A program made the translations under genes and the position numbers. 37,521 bases of DNA from Enterococcus villorum (GTDB lineage: Bacteria; Bacillota; Bacilli; Lactobacillales; Enterococcaceae), in contig NZ_BJWF01000022.1 in assembly GCF_007990225.1 (NCBI RefSeq), positions 1 through 37,521 on the forward strand. The letters run 5' to 3'. How positions within the stretch are numbered: the first letter of the stretch is position 1; the number at the start of each line of letters is the position of its first letter. Under the pieces are notes generated by a model. The model worked only from the letters and a program-made list of their open reading frames with translations. It did no database searches and had not been told where the DNA came from. Positions 34,577 to 37,521 of this stretch are shown here, one piece after another.

Positions 34577-34993
34577 TTACCTATCATATTCAATAATTAT
34601 TACTATCGTTAATAATTGAAAAATCATTGCAATGACCGCCACACATTTTATCCAATAAGGATAATTTGCTTTACGATAGTTTTTCAAAATTAAAAACGAA
34701 CGTACGATCCCTCCGACAGGTACTAAAAATGCTACAATCGACAGAATAATAATTCCCATAAAATGGATAGAATTTATTTCCTTCAATTCTTTTTCTAGCT
34801 GTTTAACCAAATCCTTCTCTCCTTTCAAGAAATCATCTAATGAAACCTCCAGTATCTCACTCAAAAGAACAATTGATTTCAAATCTGGAAAATTTTTATT
34901 ATTTTCCCAATTTGAAACAGCTTGTCTACTGACAAATAATTTATCAGCCAACTCTTGCTGAGTTAGATTTTGTTTTATTCTATGCGCTTTCAA
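34577..34993 (-). CDS. XRE-type regulator with C-terminal membrane helices
   Basis: There are 138 residues as written from TTG 34993. The helix-turn-helix (about 1-55) is well conserved: IKQNLTQQELADKLFVSRQAVSNWEN, then PDLKSIVLLSEILEVSLDDFLKG. Two transmembrane segments follow (about 78-103 and 112-135). The start is uncertain. The protein text continues upstream in frame as EEFNERLKAHRI, and AAGGAG lies 8 bases before a TTA codon exactly where an ATG is expected, but no start codon is there. Either TTG 34993 is used with a weak site, or the start codon has been lost. Membrane-tethered XRE proteins often sense envelope conditions. A target might be the secreted protein gene 80 bases downstream. 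Confidence 0.8.
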   Translation of the reverse strand: MKAHRIKQNLTQQELADKLFVSRQAVSNWENNKNFPDLKSIVLLSEILEVSLDDFLKGEKDLVKQLEKELKEINSIHFMGIIILSIVAFLVPVGGIVRSFLILKNYRKANYPYWIKCVAVIAMIFQLLTIVIIIEYDR

Positions 34994-35277
34994 ACGTTCG
35001 TTAAACTCTTCTAATTTATCATCTCCTTACAATTAGTATGAAACAAACTTTTCTGATTAAATAGCAAGTACATTTTGCTATTTTCTTTCAATCATCAATG
35101 CAAGCAAGGCTTGCTATAATATTATGTATCTTGCTCATAATTATTATATCTTATTTTTTGGTCATCCTAGTTACAAACAAGAAGATTTTAAAAGAACCCT
35201 ACTCCTTTTTTAATTTTGCCATCGATGGTTGCAATGCTTCGATAGTATTATCCAAAATTTTAATTATCGAACAAAAA
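34994..35277. other. Intergenic region upstream of the XRE gene
   Basis: This must contain the promoter of the XRE gene on the minus strand. On the plus strand GCAAGCAAGGCTTGC is followed by TATAAT (about 35101-35121). A 67-codon plus-strand frame here has no ribosome binding site and runs into the next terminator, so it is not called. Confidence 0.4.
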
Positions 35278-35324
35278 CTGAAGGCAGATGAAAGGACATA
35301 GAAACGACTTTCATCTACCTTCAG
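35278..35324 (-). terminator. Terminator after the surface protein gene
   Basis: A 17-bp stem with one mismatch (35278-35294 with 35308-35324) is followed on the minus strand by TTTTTG, 66 bases past the stop. Confidence 0.85.
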
Positions 35325-35389
35325 TTGATTTTCAAAGAGAACATCATACAGTTTTCCTGGTTTTTGTTACAAAAATTATTTAAATAATT

Positions 35390-37521
35390 TTATTTTGCTC
35401 TTTTGTGATCCGTAAATTTTTGTCGTTTTTTCCAAAAATATAGGATCAAACTACCGAATAAGAAAGGGAGCCCTAAGAATGGATGAATGGTTTGTTCATT
35501 AGTTTTCGGGAGATTATTTTTTGGATTCTCTTTTTCATTATTCTTTTCTTTTGAAGAAAGTGTTTCCTTATCAGCTATCGTAGATTCTTCTGTTTGTTTT
35601 TCTTTAATTGCTGTGGAAACTGTGTTGTCTTTTGTTATGTCGTCTTCTGTTGGATCTTCTTTTGTTGTGTCGTCTTTTCCCATATCATCTTTTGTCGGAT
35701 CGTCTTTTGTTGGATCGTTCTCTTCACCATTGATACTGTCATTTCCTCTGTCATCTACTAAATTGACACGAATTGTTCCTTGGAGGATTTTTCTTGTCTC
35801 TGTGTCTAACTGTAAATTTATTAAACAAACTTGAGGCTTATCCATTTCATGAATCACTGAAAGATCGTTTGTATCTATGTGTACATATTCATGTAATGGG
35901 TTACCAGTTGAAATTTCAAATGCCTGAATATGGCCTAATTGCTTAACTAATTTTTCTGTTAAATTTTTTCTTTCAGTAAAATTAAAGTCAAAGTCATTAG
36001 CATAGACAATATAATCTGCATCAATGATCGTGGAATCATCTACTACAAATACTTTAATCTTTTTTTGAACAGTATTATCATTTTCGATTCCAAAATAAAC
36101 CTCATATACACCGGCCTTGTCTTTATCAATATTATTTTCTAAAATAATTGGTGTTACGATTTCAGTATCGTCATTTTCATTTACGGCAGTAACATTGGCT
36201 AAAGACAAAATATCTAAATTTTCATCAATGTCTTTGATATTTATGACAACATTTTCGCCATCTAACACATATTTCGCAGGAATAGGGTGGCGTGGTTGCC
36301 AGACAAAAGTATCAGCCATCTTTGTTCCGTCATATTGATCCATTAATTCAGCAGAGGTAAATACATATTCTCCTTGTGGATTTTTAGCTGTCCCTTTCCC
36401 AATATTTTGCCAATAACCTGTATACATATCATTTGCCTCTATTTCAGGGAGTCCAGCATCCGAATGAAAATGAAAGTCAGGCCCTAATGTCAGTGAAGAC
36501 AAGGCAGTAATACCTAAAAACATATTGGACATATTTGTTACAGCACTTGTATCAAAGTTACGAAGATCTAATGTCTTTAATGCTTTTGCTCCTGAAAACA
36601 TAAATGACATATTTGTCACAGCACTCGTATCAAAATCACGAAGATCTAACGTTGTTAATGCACTTGCTCCTGAAAACATACCTGACATATTTGTCACAGA
36701 ACTTGTATCAAAGTTACTAAGATCTAGCTTCGTTAATGCTCTTGTTCCTGAAAACATACTTGTCATATTTGTCACAGAACTTGTATTAAAATTACGAACA
36801 TCTAGCGTCGTTAATGCTCTTGTTCCTGAAAACATATTTGACATATCTGTCACAGCACTTGTATCAAAATTGCGAATATCTAGCGTCGTTAACTCATTTG
36901 CATCCAAAAACATACCTGACATATCCAGCACTGCACTCGTATTAAAATGACTGACATCTAAAGTCGGCGCTTTAATTCCGTAAAACATCATGCCCATATC
37001 AGTCACAGCTCTCGTATCAAAACTACTAAGATCTAAAGTAGTGGCGCCTGTTCTTACAAACATTCCTCTCATATCTGTTACAGCACTTGTATCAAAGTTA
37101 CTAAGATCCAAGGTCGTTAATCTACTCGTAAAGCTAAATATCAAATTCATACTAGTGACACGACTAGTATCGAAGTTGCTTAAATCTAAACTCGTTAAAT
37201 CAAACATATTTTCAAACATGGCATTTACCATATGAACCCTACTAGTGTCAAATAAATGAAAATTCTCAATACTTTGCACCTTTGATAAATTTACAAAAAA
37301 AGAATTCAAAACGCCAGAAGCTTGAACAACATCTTCGAAAACAATTTTGTTAATTACATTCTTATAAGAGTCCCAAGGAGAAAACCCTGTTGGCAGGTAG
37401 AAATCCCCGCCACCAATATACAAAACCCCATCACTATCAATTCGCCACTTACTTGAACCTAAAGTTCCTGAGGCAATGTCATGTTCATTTTGTATATCAC
37501 TTTGTTTTTCTTCATTTATTC
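35390..37521 (-). CDS. BspA-type repeat surface protein with LPKTN sortase signal (N-terminus outside the window)
   Basis: The frame is open from the right edge to the stop at 35390, giving at least 710 codons. Codons near 37423 that could start are internal, since protein-like sequence (KWRIDSDGVLYIGGGD) continues upstream. Domains from the N-terminal side: a short linker; ten DUF285/BspA-like repeats of 25-26 residues with the core NFDTSAVTNMSxMFSG and L-x-x-LDL; and two Ig-like beta domains (the first around YVLDGENVVINIKDID, the second around DADYIVYANDFDF). Next come a linker of DDPTK-type acid/Thr repeats and an LPKTN signal with hydrophobic helix and KKRQK tail for sortase anchoring. 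The likely role is adhesion or host contact. The terminator lies 66 bases downstream. Confidence 0.93.
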   Translation of the reverse strand, partial: INEEKQSDIQNEHDIASGTLGSSKWRIDSDGVLYIGGGDFYLPTGFSPWDSYKNVINKIVFEDVVQASGVLNSFFVNLSKVQSIENFHLFDTSRVHMVNAMFENMFDLTSLDLSNFDTSRVTSMNLIFSFTSRLTTLDLSNFDTSAVTDMRGMFVRTGATTLDLSSFDTRAVTDMGMMFYGIKAPTLDVSHFNTSAVLDMSGMFLDANELTTLDIRNFDTSAVTDMSNMFSGTRALTTLDVRNFNTSSVTNMTSMFSGTRALTKLDLSNFDTSSVTNMSGMFSGASALTTLDLRDFDTSAVTNMSFMFSGAKALKTLDLRNFDTSAVTNMSNMFLGITALSSLTLGPDFHFHSDAGLPEIEANDMYTGYWQNIGKGTAKNPQGEYVFTSAELMDQYDGTKMADTFVWQPRHPIPAKYVLDGENVVINIKDIDENLDILSLANVTAVNENDDTEIVTPIILENNIDKDKAGVYEVYFGIENDNTVQKKIKVFVVDDSTIIDADYIVYANDFDFNFTERKNLTEKLVKQLGHIQAFEISTGNPLHEYVHIDTNDLSVIHEMDKPQVCLINLQLDTETRKILQGTIRVNLVDDRGNDSINGEENDPTKDDPTKDDMGKDDTTKEDPTEDDITKDNTVSTAIKEKQTEESTIADKETLSSKEKNNEKENPKNNLPKTNEQTIHPFLGLPFLFGSLILYFWKKRQKFTDHKRAK
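36480..37275 (-). repeat. Tandem repeats of about 75-78 bp in the surface protein gene
   Basis: These encode the ten DUF285 units. Neighbouring units in the middle (about 36530-36900) are very similar at the DNA level, for example around the repeated CTTGTTCCTGAAAACATA, while the outer units have diverged. Long antisense frames on the plus strand here are a by-product of the repeats. Confidence 0.85.

Noticed and set aside
35098-35301. 67-codon plus-strand frame with hydrophobic start
   Set aside because: There is no ribosome binding site, it lies in the XRE promoter region and it ends inside the terminator hairpin of the surface protein gene.
36525-37235. Plus-strand reading frames of 141 and 81 codons
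   Set aside because: They are the antisense of the DUF285 repeats. The repetitive codons keep the opposite frame open, and there are no ribosome binding sites.

Overview
The window reads as chromosomal DNA of a low-GC Lactobacillales bacterium, most likely Enterococcus close to the E. faecium group. The basis is codon and base composition, strong AGGAGG ribosome binding sites, the core gene order (ABC-F/thyA/folA; SGNH/ypmS/msrA/yozE; mazG/cca; ypiA/ypiB; fer/ypbB/recQ/LysM/cmk/rpsA/der/hup) and LPXTG and holin-like toxin genes of enterococcal style. Species was not tested by database search. Most genes lie on the minus strand.

Layout. Bases 1-7000 are an accessory, partly decaying segment: the start of a coiled-coil protein gene (1-246), a frameshifted lipoate ligase (666-1611), a small holin-like toxin locus split by an intact IS3-family element (about 1934-3965), signal peptidase I, and a second coiled-coil gene broken into three reading frames (4883-5996). 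The second gene is a paralogue of the gene at the left edge, and its leader is conserved too. Bases 7000-32700 are core housekeeping: methionine sulfoxide reductase and envelope genes, a DegV protein, the ABC-F/thyA/folA operon, a CPA1 Na+/H+ antiporter with a small upstream gene, tRNA CCA-adding enzyme with MazG, a YitT membrane protein, the ypiA-ypiB pair preceded by a degenerate 3-dehydroquinate synthase-like protein, a large multispanning membrane protein, and the hup/der/rpsA/cmk and LysM/recQ/ypbB/fer cluster. Bases 32800-37521 are a surface/secreted region: a membrane-anchored alpha/beta hydrolase, a secreted protein of unknown function, a membrane-tethered XRE regulator, and a BspA-type repeat protein with an LPKTN sortase signal that runs off the right edge.

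Functional links. ABC-F, thyA and folA sit 10 and 19 bases apart and look like one transcript, with ThyA producing the dihydrofolate that FolA reduces. The MazG-like pyrophosphohydrolase precedes cca. The AroB-like protein sits where Bacillus subtilis keeps its aromatic amino acid genes beside ypiA-ypiB. It has lost the metal-ligand motifs, so it looks like a repurposed or decaying relic of an aro locus.

Points that most deserve attention are the toxin/antisense-RNA locus whose 3' region is split by the IS, the paralogous coiled-coil genes with a possible A-AAA-AAC frameshift site, the AroB-like pseudoenzyme, and several single-base disruptions in A-runs (lplA, lepB start, coiled-coil gene), which may be real decay or assembly errors. 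No rRNA, tRNA or CRISPR array was seen.
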